From Gammaproteobacteria bacterium (GTDB taxonomy: Bacteria > Pseudomonadota > Gammaproteobacteria > Eutrophobiales > Eutrophobiaceae), in contig JAJFKM010000070.1 of assembly GCA_021773215.1 (NCBI GenBank), positions 1-64,000 on the forward strand: DNA of 64,000 bases, read 5' to 3'. Positions 20,914 to 29,996 of the stretch are shown one piece after another (position 1 is the stretch's first letter; every line of letters starts with the position of its first letter). A program made the position numbers and the translations under genes. The notes below the pieces were generated by a model. It did no database searches. It worked only from the letters and a program-made list of their open reading frames with translations, and was not told the DNA's origin.

Positions 20914-22206
20914 TCATGCATCCTGAGATATCTTTTCAGTGGTTGCAGATAAGCGATGTATCAAGGTTCGTAAAAATACCTTGAGAAATCGAACCTGACA
21001 ATTCAGCGACACCTGAGATATCACTGTCGAATTAATCTTCATTAGCGATGTATGATCGGGAGATTTGATAGTGGCTGTGCGCTTGGTTTTAGCCAGATAT
21101 CCCATTTCACCAAAGCAATCACCTTTTTCCAGACTTCGAATAACAGATGCATTTTTCATTACTTCAACACTGCCATTAACAATGATATAAAAACAGTCAT
21201 CCATATCACCTTCAACAATGATGTCATCGTTGGCATTATAATCCTGCCAAGTACTAGCACGTAGAATTTCCCAAATTTCTGCATCAGGAAAGCCAGTAAA
21301 GAATTCAAGCTCTTTGACCGAATTAAACTTCTCTTCAGCGGATATATCTTCTTTTGGTTTTTCTAGCGTATCGAATGCCTTGGTAAGATCTGCGGCAAAA
21401 TCTAAACCCATTTGATATCGATTTGCCACATCTTTTTCTAAGGCTTTCATGACAATATCGTTTAGCGCTTCCGGTAGATCACTCCGATAATCACTCATCG
21501 GTGGTGGCTCATCGTTCAATATCGTATTGACCAACCGTGAAAAACTATCTGCCGGAAAGGGTTGCCGTCCTGTCAATAATTCATACATAACCACACCCAA
21601 TGAAAAGATGTCAGTCTGGTTAGTTACGTGCTCTTCACGAAGTTGCTCGGGAGACATATATCTCGGCGAGCCCATCATGCCCCCCATCTGTGTCGTGGTT
21701 GAATCCGCGTTATAAATATGCGCAATACTGAAGTCACCAATCTTTACATCCTGATCAGGCGTAAAGAGTATGTTTGATGGCTTAATATCTCTATGCACAA
21801 CCCCCTGTCGATGAGCATAATCAAGCGCATTTGCGCATTTAAAAATGATTTCAACGACCTTGTTTATAGGTAACAGCGCCTCCGAATTACAATAAGGCTT
21901 TAGGGTATTACCACCCTCGATATACTCCATAACGATGTAGCAATTGTCATCATCTACACCAGCATCATAAATATTAATAACATTGGGGTGCGTTAGAAGA
22001 CCAGCGGTATGAGCTTCGTTGAAGAACATTTTACGATAGCGTTCACCAGACTCTGGATCATTTAGTGAGTCCAGAAATGCAACCTTTAGCGCAACCGGAC
22101 GATTGATATAGGGGTCGTGTCCAAGATAAACGACGCCCATGCTGCCACGATCGATCTCATCTTTTACTTCATATTTTCCAAGTTTTTCTGGCGTACTATT
22201 AGTCAT
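20914..22206 (-). CDS. Ser/Thr protein kinase with C-terminal cyclic-nucleotide-binding domain (copy 1)
   Basis: A 430-residue soluble protein with two domains. The Hanks-type kinase is at about residues 10-280: glycine loop IDRGSMGVVY, ATP lysine Lys41, Glu64, catalytic loop HRDIKPSN (138-145), and SPEQ (185-188) at the activation-segment end. The magnesium motif is DFS (158-160) instead of DFG. A cyclic-nucleotide-binding domain (about 295-420) has the phosphate-binding cassette GDCFGEMGYLAKTKRTATI (362-380), with the Gly-Glu pair and the Arg used by cAMP/cGMP-binding members. No transmembrane helix is seen. The sequence is close to the second kinase 2.5 kb away throughout both domains. ATG start; substrates unknown. 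Confidence 0.9.
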   Translation of the reverse strand: MTNSTPEKLGKYEVKDEIDRGSMGVVYLGHDPYINRPVALKVAFLDSLNDPESGERYRKMFFNEAHTAGLLTHPNVINIYDAGVDDDNCYIVMEYIEGGNTLKPYCNSEALLPINKVVEIIFKCANALDYAHRQGVVHRDIKPSNILFTPDQDVKIGDFSIAHIYNADSTTTQMGGMMGSPRYMSPEQLREEHVTNQTDIFSLGVVMYELLTGRQPFPADSFSRLVNTILNDEPPPMSDYRSDLPEALNDIVMKALEKDVANRYQMGLDFAADLTKAFDTLEKPKEDISAEEKFNSVKELEFFTGFPDAEIWEILRASTWQDYNANDDIIVEGDMDDCFYIIVNGSVEVMKNASVIRSLEKGDCFGEMGYLAKTKRTATIKSPDHTSLMKINSTVISQVSLNCQVRFLKVFLRTLIHRLSATTEKISQDA

Positions 22207-22404
22207 GAGATTGTTCTGTCTATCTTAAAAATTTAGATGCACTCTATTTTTTGTGTGCGTTGCAACAAAAATGTAGCGCATCAGACTTATGAAAGTAATG
22301 TAAGTTATCGTCGTATATTAATGCATCTACGCTGATTTTAATATCAATGATAGTGTCATAATGGAACGACATGTATGATAAATATTACACATAATCTGGC
22401 AATG

Positions 22405-22432
22405 TTGACCACAATACCAAGGCTACTATACT
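22405..22432 (+). promoter_or_regulatory. Sigma-70-like promoter of the CBS-domain gene
   Basis: TTGACC (22405-22410) and TATACT (22427-22432) are separated by 16 bases, close to the sigma-70 consensus, 62 bases ahead of the CBS gene start. The 288-base gap between the divergent kinase and CBS genes holds no other gene. Confidence 0.6.
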
Positions 22433-22494
22433 GAATCATAAGCACTACTCCACTTGTAATGCTTGGACTTTGTCTAAAATAGAGAGGGGCTATT

Positions 22495-22932
22495 ATGACT
22501 ACAACTGTAAACCAGCTGCTAAATGCCAAACACAGTGATATTTTCTCGGTAACACCAGGTTCACTCGTTATTGATGCCATAAGGATGATGAATGAGAAAG
22601 AAGTCGGTGCCTTACTCGTTATGGAAAACGATAGTTTAGTTGGCATCCTGTCAGAAAGGGATTACACCAGAAAAGTTATCCTGAACAATCGAAGTTCATC
22701 TGAAACTAATGTCAGTGAAATTATGACTGCCGATTTAAAGACAGTTAATTCGTCTCAAACAATTGATGAATGTATGGTCATTATGTCTAATAATCATATA
22801 CGTCATTTGCCAGTAGTAGATGACGATAAAACGGTAGGTGTTTTGTCGATAATGGATGTTGTCAAAAACATAATCACCGAAAAGGAATTCATTATTGAGC
22901 AATTGGAACACTACATTACCGATACAGCTTAA
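22495..22932 (+). CDS. CBS-domain protein (paired CBS module)
   Basis: A 145-residue stand-alone Bateman module. The first CBS motif is about residues 10-65 (VTPGSLVIDAIRMMNEKEVGALLVM, then GILSERDYTRKVIL) and the second about 73-130 (VNSSQTIDECMVIMSNNHIRHLPVV, then VGVLSIMDVVKNII). Such modules bind adenosine nucleotides or S-adenosylmethionine and sense energy state; no catalytic domain is attached. GAGAGGGG precedes the ATG. It is divergent from one cNMP-binding kinase and upstream of pgi in the same direction, 212 bases away. Confidence 0.9.
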   Translation: MTTTVNQLLNAKHSDIFSVTPGSLVIDAIRMMNEKEVGALLVMENDSLVGILSERDYTRKVILNNRSSSETNVSEIMTADLKTVNSSQTIDECMVIMSNNHIRHLPVVDDDKTVGVLSIMDVVKNIITEKEFIIEQLEHYITDTA

Positions 22933-23144
22933 TAGCCGTCAGTTAGTAATAAAAATGCTGTATTGATTTTAGCACTACTTTCAATTTAAGAAGCCTGCTA
23001 TGAATTAGGGCTCCTTATTTTTTGGGCTTCTGTATAATATACTCGTCTGCTAGTTTTTTATAATCCTTGGACGGATTATCAATCCACCCTAAAATCAACC
23101 AATCAAACCGTTGGACTTAATAAATACGCTCAGAAATATCAAGT

Positions 23145-24734
23145 ATGACTTCTTCAAATGATAAGCAATTGATCCATGCACAATTATCTGCCCACTATGA
23201 GGCGATGAAAAATATTCATTTGCGCGATTTATTTATGCATGACCCGCATCGTGGCGAAAACTATACGCAGCAACTATCTACACTTTATATAGATTATTCT
23301 AAAAATATTCTTACAAATGAAACTCTGGCCTTACTTTTTAAGTTTGCAACAACTTCCAGAATCGAAGAATCCATTAAGGCTATGTTCACAGGTGAAAAAA
23401 TAAATACCACGGAAAATCGTGCCGTGCTCCATACAGCACTAAGATCCACCACAGACCAACATCTTGAACTAGATAATGAAAATATTATTGGAAAGGTCCA
23501 TGCCGAACTTAAGAAAATTAAAGAATTTGTCAAAAATATTCATGACGAAAGCTATCGTGGGTGGACAAACAAGCCCATTGATACCTTTGTCAATATAGGG
23601 ATTGGTGGTTCTGATCTTGGCCCAGAAATGGTGGTTGATGCTCTAGAGAAATATCGTCAAGGTGAAACACGAACTTTTTTTATATCTAATATTGATTATC
23701 AAGCAATTGAATCTCTACAAAAATCAATAAATCCTGAAACAACATTATTTATTGTTTCATCTAAATCGTTCAGCTCTTTTGAGACGTTAACAAATGCTGA
23801 AACTCTAAAAAAATGGATGCAAGAAGTCGGATGCGATGATTTAAGCAAACATTTTATAGCTGTTTCGAATAATCATAATGCAGCCAATGAATTTGGTATC
23901 AACGATGAAAATATCTTTAAACTATGGGATTGGGTTGGTGGACGATTCTCATTGTGGTCCGCAATTGGATTACCTATTGCATTATCAATTGGTTTCGACA
24001 ACTTCGAAGACTTACTAGCCGGCGCCCATGAAATGGATGAACACTTTTCTAAAACACCTTTAGAAAAAAACGCTCCTGTCATCCTTGCGTTGATTGATTA
24101 CTGGTCTTCCAATTTCTTTGATGCAGAGACACATGCTTTCATTCCTTATGATGAATCTCTTAAGTTGTTTCCAGATTACCTTGCACAACTTTTTATGGAG
24201 AGCAACGGTAAATCAATGGATTTAAATGGCCACCGGGTTGATTATAAGACCATGCCTATTGTCTGGGGGGGCACAGGTTCTAATTCACAACATTCTTTTT
24301 TTCAATTGCTTCATCAAGGAACTCACTTCGTTCCAATTGATTTTCTTGTGCCATTATCAAAGCAAGGAAACAAAAAACATCATGCACAATTACTTGCTAA
24401 CTGTCTTGCTCAGAGCCAAGCCTTAATGCAAGGGGAAAATAACGCTGATCCAAATAAACATTTCTCTGGTAATAAACCGAGCACCACTATTTTATATTCT
24501 GAGCTAACACCTAAAACGCTAGGCTCTTTGATCGCATTGTATGAACACCGAACATTTGTGCAAGGTATACTTTGGCAGATTAACTCTTTTGACCAACATG
24601 GTGTCGAACTAGGGAAAAAACTTGCTGCTGAAATTTATGACAACCTGGAAGAAACGGTGGCAACGGAAGAACTAGATTCATCAACGCAAAACCTGATTAA
24701 CTTATATAAGCAATACAACCCAAGCAAAGATTAA
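23145..24734 (+). CDS. pgi: Glucose-6-phosphate isomerase
   Basis: Interconverts glucose-6-phosphate and fructose-6-phosphate in the cytosol. Length is 529 residues (E. coli 549). Both family signatures are visible: DWVGGRFSLWSAIGLP and the C-terminal FDQHGVELGKKLA. Active-site stretches GIGGSDLGPEM, MESNGKSMD and WGGTGSNSQHSFFQLLHQG are intact. The phosphate loop reads SSKSFSSFETLTNAET, where SKTFTTxET is usual, a conservative change. The stop codon overlaps that of the convergent second kinase gene by four bases. It probably shares its transcript with, or follows closely, the CBS gene. TATAAT at 23033-23038 may be its own -10 box, without a clear -35. Confidence 0.95.
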   Translation: MTSSNDKQLIHAQLSAHYEAMKNIHLRDLFMHDPHRGENYTQQLSTLYIDYSKNILTNETLALLFKFATTSRIEESIKAMFTGEKINTTENRAVLHTALRSTTDQHLELDNENIIGKVHAELKKIKEFVKNIHDESYRGWTNKPIDTFVNIGIGGSDLGPEMVVDALEKYRQGETRTFFISNIDYQAIESLQKSINPETTLFIVSSKSFSSFETLTNAETLKKWMQEVGCDDLSKHFIAVSNNHNAANEFGINDENIFKLWDWVGGRFSLWSAIGLPIALSIGFDNFEDLLAGAHEMDEHFSKTPLEKNAPVILALIDYWSSNFFDAETHAFIPYDESLKLFPDYLAQLFMESNGKSMDLNGHRVDYKTMPIVWGGTGSNSQHSFFQLLHQGTHFVPIDFLVPLSKQGNKKHHAQLLANCLAQSQALMQGENNADPNKHFSGNKPSTTILYSELTPKTLGSLIALYEHRTFVQGILWQINSFDQHGVELGKKLAAEIYDNLEETVATEELDSSTQNLINLYKQYNPSKD

Positions 24735-26020
24735 TCTTCTCGAGAAACGTACATTGCTGTTGTCGCAGAAAGCCGCTTAACAAGAGTCTGCATAAACACA
24801 CGACTAAAATGCAACTGACATTCAATCGATGCCTGTTCAATCAATGTTGCATTTATCTTCATTAAATCAACGTCATTTTTAGCGGTGATTGTTGCTGTAC
24901 GTTTCGCCTTGCTCAAATAACTCATTTCACCAAAACAATCACCTATCTGTAAATGCCCGATCAATGCATTGTCTTTATAAACATCTACTTCACCTGATGT
25001 GATGATATAAAATGAATCATCGATATCACCTTCAACTATGATCTCAGAGCCTGCTTTAAATTGCTGCCAGATACACGCACGAATAATTTCCCATAATTCT
25101 GATTCAGGAAATTCTTTAAAAAATTCTAGCGCCTGAATGATATTAAATTTTTCCTGAACTTCTATATCTTCCTGAGGTTGTTCAAGATAATCAAATGCCA
25201 AACTTAAATCTGCAGCGAAATTCAATCCCATCTTGTAGCGTTTTTCCGGGTTTTTCTGTAAGGCATGATGAATAATCTTTTCAAGAATCTCTGGCACATC
25301 CGATCGATGCGTACTTAGCGGCAAATGTTTTTCATTAATTATCATGTTAATAAGACGAGAAAAACTATCTGCCGGAAAGGGATGTTTCCCGGTGAGTAGT
25401 TCGTACATAACAATACCCAATGAAAAAAGATCGGTTTGATTCGTTATGACATCTTCTTGCACTTGTTCAGGTGACATGTACCGTGGAGAACCAACAAATC
25501 CCATAGGCATGGTATTGGTTGTATCGGATGACATGATATGCGCGATACTAAAATCTGCAATCTTCACGTCCTGATTGCCGTCAATCAATATATTGGTTGG
25601 TTTTATATCACGGTGAATCACGCCATTACGATGGGCATAATCCAGCGCCTTTGCACACTTGAATATGATTTCAATAACAAGCTCAAACGGTAATAGCTTG
25701 TTGGGATGACAATATGTCTTGAGCGTATCTCCTCCCTCAATTAGCTCCATGACGATATAGCAGTGCTCCTCGTCTGCACCAGCATCAAGGATCTCGACAA
25801 TATTGGGGTGCCTTAATGTTCCGGCAGTATGTGCTTCATTAAAAAACATCTTCCGATATCGTTCACCGGATTCCTTATCATTTAAGTTCTCTGACAAGGC
25901 TACCTTCACGGCAACGTCTTGATCAGCAAACGGATCATAGCCTTTATAGACGATGCCCATGCTGCCACGGCCGACTTGCTCTTTTATTTCATACTTGCCT
26001 AATTGTTCAGGAATATCCAT
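24731..26020 (-). CDS. Ser/Thr protein kinase with C-terminal cyclic-nucleotide-binding domain (copy 2)
   Basis: Paralogue of the kinase 2.5 kb away, with the same layout and high similarity along its whole length, for example the shared ERYRKMFFNEAHTAG. The glycine loop is VGRGSMGIVY, the catalytic loop HRDIKPTN, and the metal motif again DFS rather than DFG (ADFSIAH). The activation-segment end is GSPRYMSPEQ. The C-terminal cyclic-nucleotide domain has GDCFGEMSYLSKAKRTATI. I start at the ATG of MDIPEQLGKYEI, which aligns with the paralogue; a GTG six codons upstream is in frame. Its stop overlaps the pgi stop. It is divergent from the phosphonate genes. Confidence 0.9.
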   Translation of the reverse strand: MDIPEQLGKYEIKEQVGRGSMGIVYKGYDPFADQDVAVKVALSENLNDKESGERYRKMFFNEAHTAGTLRHPNIVEILDAGADEEHCYIVMELIEGGDTLKTYCHPNKLLPFELVIEIIFKCAKALDYAHRNGVIHRDIKPTNILIDGNQDVKIADFSIAHIMSSDTTNTMPMGFVGSPRYMSPEQVQEDVITNQTDLFSLGIVMYELLTGKHPFPADSFSRLINMIINEKHLPLSTHRSDVPEILEKIIHHALQKNPEKRYKMGLNFAADLSLAFDYLEQPQEDIEVQEKFNIIQALEFFKEFPESELWEIIRACIWQQFKAGSEIIVEGDIDDSFYIITSGEVDVYKDNALIGHLQIGDCFGEMSYLSKAKRTATITAKNDVDLMKINATLIEQASIECQLHFSRVFMQTLVKRLSATTAMYVSRED

Positions 26021-26227
26021 TTGTAGATTTAAATACACTACTTATAATGAGTTACGACAGTTTATTAAAACATATTATTGATGATTAATTGAATTTTTAT
26101 CCAAAAATGCAAGTAAAGACATTTTTAGTAACAATGTTACAATTCAAATATTCCTGATAGTTGCCAATAGACGACAAACCTCCCTTGGTTCGATAACAAT
26201 TTACACAAAGGTATAAGTAACAACATT

Positions 26228-26977
26228 ATGAAGGCCATTATTCTTGCCGCGGGCATTGGTAACCGACTTGGTACGCATGCAGCCAACCAACCTAAATCAT
26301 TACTGGAGTTTGAAGGAAAAAGTCTATTAAAACGCCATATTGAAATCCTTTCAGCAAACCATATCGAAGAAACAACAATAGTCATCGGTTACGAGTCCGA
26401 AATGATTAAGGCTCACCTCAATGATGAGACAATGCCAATTAACTATATTTATAACGATCGTTATACCGAAGGAAGTATCATCAGCCTTGGCTGTGCACAA
26501 GATATACTCTTCAATGAACCTGAGTTTATTCTGATGGATGCCGACGTTCTATATGATCAGGAAATGATTAATCGTCTGATCAATACAAATATAAATAATT
26601 GTCTGTTGCTCGACCGTGGTTTCGTTCCCGGTGATGAGCCTGTCAAAATTTGTGTCAATGAAGCCGGTCAAATAAATGAGTTTAGAAAAAGCATCGCTAA
26701 AGATCTCGATTACGTTACACAAGGCGAATCGGTCGGTTTTTTCAAGTTCAATAAACTAATAGGCGCATCTCTGCTCGGACGAATAAATGACTATCTTGCA
26801 AAAGGTGAAAATGATACGCCCTATGAAGAAGCGATTCGTGATCTGTTATTAATCTATCCCGAGCAGTTTGGCTATGAAGATGTCACTGGTGTTCCCTGGA
26901 TTGAAATAGATTTTCCTGAGGATATCGAACGCGCGCAAAATGAGATAATGCCTAAATTATCACCTATCAATCATTAA
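26228..26977 (+). CDS. Nucleotidyltransferase of the phosphocholine/phosphonate cytidylyltransferase type
   Basis: A 249-residue NTP-transferase. It has the P-loop LAAGIGNRLG (residues 7-15), the lysine motif QPKSLLEF (21-28), and the metal-binding DAD in ILMDADVLYD (101-110). The shape matches LicC-like CTP:phosphocholine cytidylyltransferases. It is the first gene of the phosphonate cluster, with PEP mutase starting 18 bases later. CTP activation of 2-aminoethylphosphonate or of a lipid or sugar head group is the likely job. That is inferred from family and neighbours; NTP and acceptor cannot be read from sequence. A short palindrome, GTAACAATGTTAC (26128-26140), lies upstream. Confidence 0.85.
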   Translation: MKAIILAAGIGNRLGTHAANQPKSLLEFEGKSLLKRHIEILSANHIEETTIVIGYESEMIKAHLNDETMPINYIYNDRYTEGSIISLGCAQDILFNEPEFILMDADVLYDQEMINRLINTNINNCLLLDRGFVPGDEPVKICVNEAGQINEFRKSIAKDLDYVTQGESVGFFKFNKLIGASLLGRINDYLAKGENDTPYEEAIRDLLLIYPEQFGYEDVTGVPWIEIDFPEDIERAQNEIMPKLSPINH

Positions 26978-26995
26978 TCAGTACTTAAATATAAA

Positions 26996-28633
26996 ATGTT
27001 AAAAAATAGTCATAAAGTAATTAGCAAGTGTAAGCAATTACGCTCTCTGCTTGAATCAAACGAACTTGAATTTATTCTGGAAGCACATAACGGTATCTCT
27101 GCAAGTATTGTAGAAAGCGCTGGCTTTAAAGGTATCTGGGGCAGTGGCCTTGCCATGTCGGCGCAATTTGGTGTGCGCGATAGTAACGAAGCAAGCTGGA
27201 CGCAGGTGGTCGACATGCTTGAATTCATGTCTGATGCGACAAGCATTCCTATCTTGTTAGATGGCGATACCGGATATGGAAACTTCAACAACATGCGTCG
27301 GCTTGTAGTAAAACTCGAACAACGTGATATCGCTGGGGTTTGTATAGAGGATAAACAATTTCCAAAAACAAACAGCTTTATAGATGGTAACAAACAACCT
27401 TTAGCTGATATTGATGAATTCTGTGGCAAGATTAAAGCGGGTAAAGATAGTCAGACCGATGATGACTTTAGTATCGTTGCCCGAGTTGAAGCGCTGATCG
27501 CCGGCTGGGGTTTGAATGAAGCACTAAAACGGGCCGAGGCCTATCACCAGGCGGGTGCTGATGGCATATTAATTCACAGCAAACTCTCCAGACCCGATGA
27601 GATTTTAGCCTTCGCAAAAGAATGGGCTGGTCGTTCCCCGCTGGTTATTGTGCCAACGAAATATTACAGCACACCAACAGATGCCTTCCGTAAAGCCGGA
27701 ATTGACTTGGTTATTTGGGCTAACCACCTGATTCGTTCATCTGTTCAAGAAATGGAAAAAACCAGTAAAGCGATTTTTGATTCAGAATCCTTAGCGGATG
27801 TTGAAGACAAAATTGCCAGTGTTGACCATATTTTTCAGTTACAAGGCGCGGCTGAATTGAGTCAAGCGCAAGATAAGTATCTGGTGCAAAAATCAGATAT
27901 CCATGCCGTCATCCTCGCCGCCAGTAGAGGTAGTGAATTACGTGAATTAACACACGATAAACCCAAGGCAATGATCAGTATCGGCGGTAAAACCTTATTG
28001 GGTCGATTAATGGAAGGCCTGAAGAGAGCGGGCATCAATAAATCTACAGTTATTGCTGGATATAAAGCAGAAGCAATCGATCTACTCGGCATTGAGAAAT
28101 GCATCAATGAAGATTATGAAAAAGGTGATGAACTACAAACACTGATTTGCGCAGAAGCAAATTTTAATAACGACATGTTGATTCTTTATAGCGATCTCTT
28201 ATTTCGAGAATATATTCTCAGAGACTTGATAGAAACAGAGGGTGAAATCGTCATTGTAGTTGATTCTGCTTTAGACAATCCTAATATCACTGGCGCTCCT
28301 GACTATGCTTACTGTAGTAAAAATGATGACCGTTCTCCGTTTATGCAAGATGTCACGCTAACGCAGTTGTCTTCATCAGCAGATGCCTCAGAGAAAAAAC
28401 CATCTGGCTACTGGATTGGTATGATGCGCGTCAGAAAACAAGGTCGAGAATGGATCGAAACGGCACTTGCTGAATTAAAGGCTGAAGCAGATTTCAATGA
28501 ATTAAAACTACCCGACTTATTAAATCGTTTAATAGAACAAGGTAAACCCGTGAACGTACATTACATTGATGGCCATTGGCTTGATGTTAATTCGTTAGAC
28601 GACATAGACCGCGCTAGCGATTTTACAAAATAA
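26996..28633 (+). CDS. pepM: Phosphoenolpyruvate mutase fused to a nucleotidyltransferase
   Basis: Forms the C-P bond by rearranging phosphoenolpyruvate to phosphonopyruvate. Residues 1-295 are the PEP mutase of the isocitrate-lyase superfamily, with [15 protein letters not shown], the metal-site [10 protein letters not shown] (88-96) and the diagnostic [10 protein letters not shown] (118-127). Residues 301-545 are a second nucleotidyltransferase: [12 protein letters not shown], then [12 protein letters not shown] (321-332), ILYSDLLFR and the end [14 protein letters not shown]. This matches known PEP mutase fusions with a CTP-dependent phosphonate cytidylyltransferase. The fused P-loop departs from LAAGxGxR (Ser for Gly, Glu for Arg). 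ATG start. It is followed 11 bases later by phosphonopyruvate decarboxylase. Confidence 0.93.
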   Translation: MLKNSHKVISKCKQLRSLLESNELEFILEAHNGISASIVESAGFKGIWGSGLAMSAQFGVRDSNEASWTQVVDMLEFMSDATSIPILLDGDTGYGNFNNMRRLVVKLEQRDIAGVCIEDKQFPKTNSFIDGNKQPLADIDEFCGKIKAGKDSQTDDDFSIVARVEALIAGWGLNEALKRAEAYHQAGADGILIHSKLSRPDEILAFAKEWAGRSPLVIVPTKYYSTPTDAFRKAGIDLVIWANHLIRSSVQEMEKTSKAIFDSESLADVEDKIASVDHIFQLQGAAELSQAQDKYLVQKSDIHAVILAASRGSELRELTHDKPKAMISIGGKTLLGRLMEGLKRAGINKSTVIAGYKAEAIDLLGIEKCINEDYEKGDELQTLICAEANFNNDMLILYSDLLFREYILRDLIETEGEIVIVVDSALDNPNITGAPDYAYCSKNDDRSPFMQDVTLTQLSSSADASEKKPSGYWIGMMRVRKQGREWIETALAELKAEADFNELKLPDLLNRLIEQGKPVNVHYIDGHWLDVNSLDDIDRASDFTK

Positions 28634-28644
28634 AGAGAAAGAAA

Positions 28645-29802
28645 TTGATCGAAGCAAAAGAATTTGTCGAAGCCGCACGCGAGCTCGGGTTCAGTCGTTA
28701 TACGGGTGTTCCCTGCTCATTCCTGACACCCTTTATTAACTACGTTATTAACGATGACACATTGGAATACGTTTCCTCTGCTAATGAAGGTGATGCACTA
28801 GCAACCGCGGCGGGTGCTGCAATCGGCGGACAACGTTCGGTTGTAATGATGCAAAATTCTGGACTTGGTAATGCAGTCAGTCCGATCACCTCCCTTTCTT
28901 ATGTATTTCGTATACCAAATTTAATCATTAGCACACATCGTGGTCAGCCCGGTGTTAAAGACGAACCACAACATGAATTGATGGGGAAAATCACAAAGGA
29001 ATTGTTCGATACAATGTGCGTGCCTTGGGAAATATTTCCAAGTATGTCAGAAGATATCGCACCAGCTCTACAGCGTGCCAATGAGTATATGCAAAAAGAA
29101 CATCGGCCTTATGCCTTCATCATGGAAAAAGGTACGGTTGCACCACAAGCCTTGCATAAAAACCCGGTGCAGGATATTTCACAACGCAAGACACTTGTTC
29201 GTTCATCACACAATCCTGATGCACAAACTATTAACCGTAACAACGTATTACAACGAATCATTGAACATACACCTGAAGAAAACACAGTTTTAATTGCTAC
29301 GACAGGATTCACCGGCCGTGAGTTGTTTGCCGTCGATGATCGCTCCAACCATCTCTATATGGTGGGCTCTATGGGTTGCGCCTCTTCCTTAGGTTTAGGT
29401 ATTGCCTTGGCTAGAGCAGATTTGAAAGTAGTCATTATCGATGGTGATGGCGCAGGCCTAATGCGCATGGGTAATTTTGCAACCATAGGCAGCTATGCCG
29501 GAAATAACCTGATACATATACTATTGAATAATGAAGTCCATGATTCAACCGGGGCGCAAGCTACCGTCGGTGGCAATATCGATTTTACCAAGGTAGCAGA
29601 AGCAAGCGGTTATAGTGTTTGTTTGTCAGGTAATGAAATTGAATTGATAGATGAGCTATTTGGTTTAGAACCACAAGAAGGCCCTGTCTTCGCTCATTTA
29701 AAAATCGCATCAGGTACGATAGAAAACCTACCAAGACCTGATGTCACCCCGAATGAAGTTTTGACTAGACTGATGAAACACATTAATACTAGCTTTTCAT
29801 AG
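28645..29802 (+). CDS. ppd: Phosphonopyruvate decarboxylase
   Basis: ThDP-dependent decarboxylase turning phosphonopyruvate into phosphonoacetaldehyde and CO2, which pulls the unfavourable PEP mutase step forward. The 385 residues show the Ppd N-terminus (FSRYTGVPCSFLTPFINYV), the catalytic glutamate in SANEGDALA (Glu48), STHRGQPGVKDEPQHELMG, and the ThDP/magnesium motif GDGAGLMRMG (267-276) through NNEVHDSTG (295-303). Start is TTG: no ATG precedes the conserved N-terminus, and AAAGAGAAAG lies just upstream. It is tightly linked to pepM. phnW follows after a 194-base repeat-containing gap. Confidence 0.93.
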   Translation: MIEAKEFVEAARELGFSRYTGVPCSFLTPFINYVINDDTLEYVSSANEGDALATAAGAAIGGQRSVVMMQNSGLGNAVSPITSLSYVFRIPNLIISTHRGQPGVKDEPQHELMGKITKELFDTMCVPWEIFPSMSEDIAPALQRANEYMQKEHRPYAFIMEKGTVAPQALHKNPVQDISQRKTLVRSSHNPDAQTINRNNVLQRIIEHTPEENTVLIATTGFTGRELFAVDDRSNHLYMVGSMGCASSLGLGIALARADLKVVIIDGDGAGLMRMGNFATIGSYAGNNLIHILLNNEVHDSTGAQATVGGNIDFTKVAEASGYSVCLSGNEIELIDELFGLEPQEGPVFAHLKIASGTIENLPRPDVTPNEVLTRLMKHINTSFS

Positions 29803-29845
29803 AGAGCGTATTAAGAAAATATAAAAGCCATATAACCTAAAACAA

Positions 29846-29978
29846 GCCACAGAGGGCACAGAGGACACAGAGAAAGGCAAAAGACAAAACAGATTGATTA
29901 TTCTAACTAAATGCATTTTATTTGTTTTTAGTTGATCATGTTTTTTCACTCTCTGTGAGCTCTGTGTCCTCTGTGGCT
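29846..29978. repeat. Inverted-repeat element between ppd and phnW
   Basis: The left arm (29846-29872) reads AGCCACAGAGGGCACAGAGG and onward. The right arm (29949-29978) ends CCTCTGTGGCT. They are imperfect reverse complements, about 11 bases perfect at the outer ends and then the same CACAGAG words shifted. About 75 AT-rich bases lie between. The words CCACAGAG and GACACAGAG belong, as far as I recall, to a dispersed intergenic repeat of many bacterial genomes. A MITE-like or REP-like element is likely. Confidence 0.75.
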
Positions 29979-29996
29979 AATAATAACGATTGAACC

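Noticed and set aside
22989-23031. Hairpin AGAAGCC...GGCTTCT after the CBS gene as a terminator
   Set aside because: The stem is only 7 bp with a 29-base loop and no T-run behind it; it also merges with the possible pgi -10 box.
27010-27429. 139-codon open frame antisense to the PEP mutase gene
   Set aside because: It lies wholly inside the PEP mutase domain, including the EDK...NS motif region, and has no family resemblance.
28645-28660. An ATG start for phosphonopyruvate decarboxylase
   Set aside because: No in-frame ATG occurs before the conserved N-terminus; TTG with AAAGAGAAAG upstream fits best.
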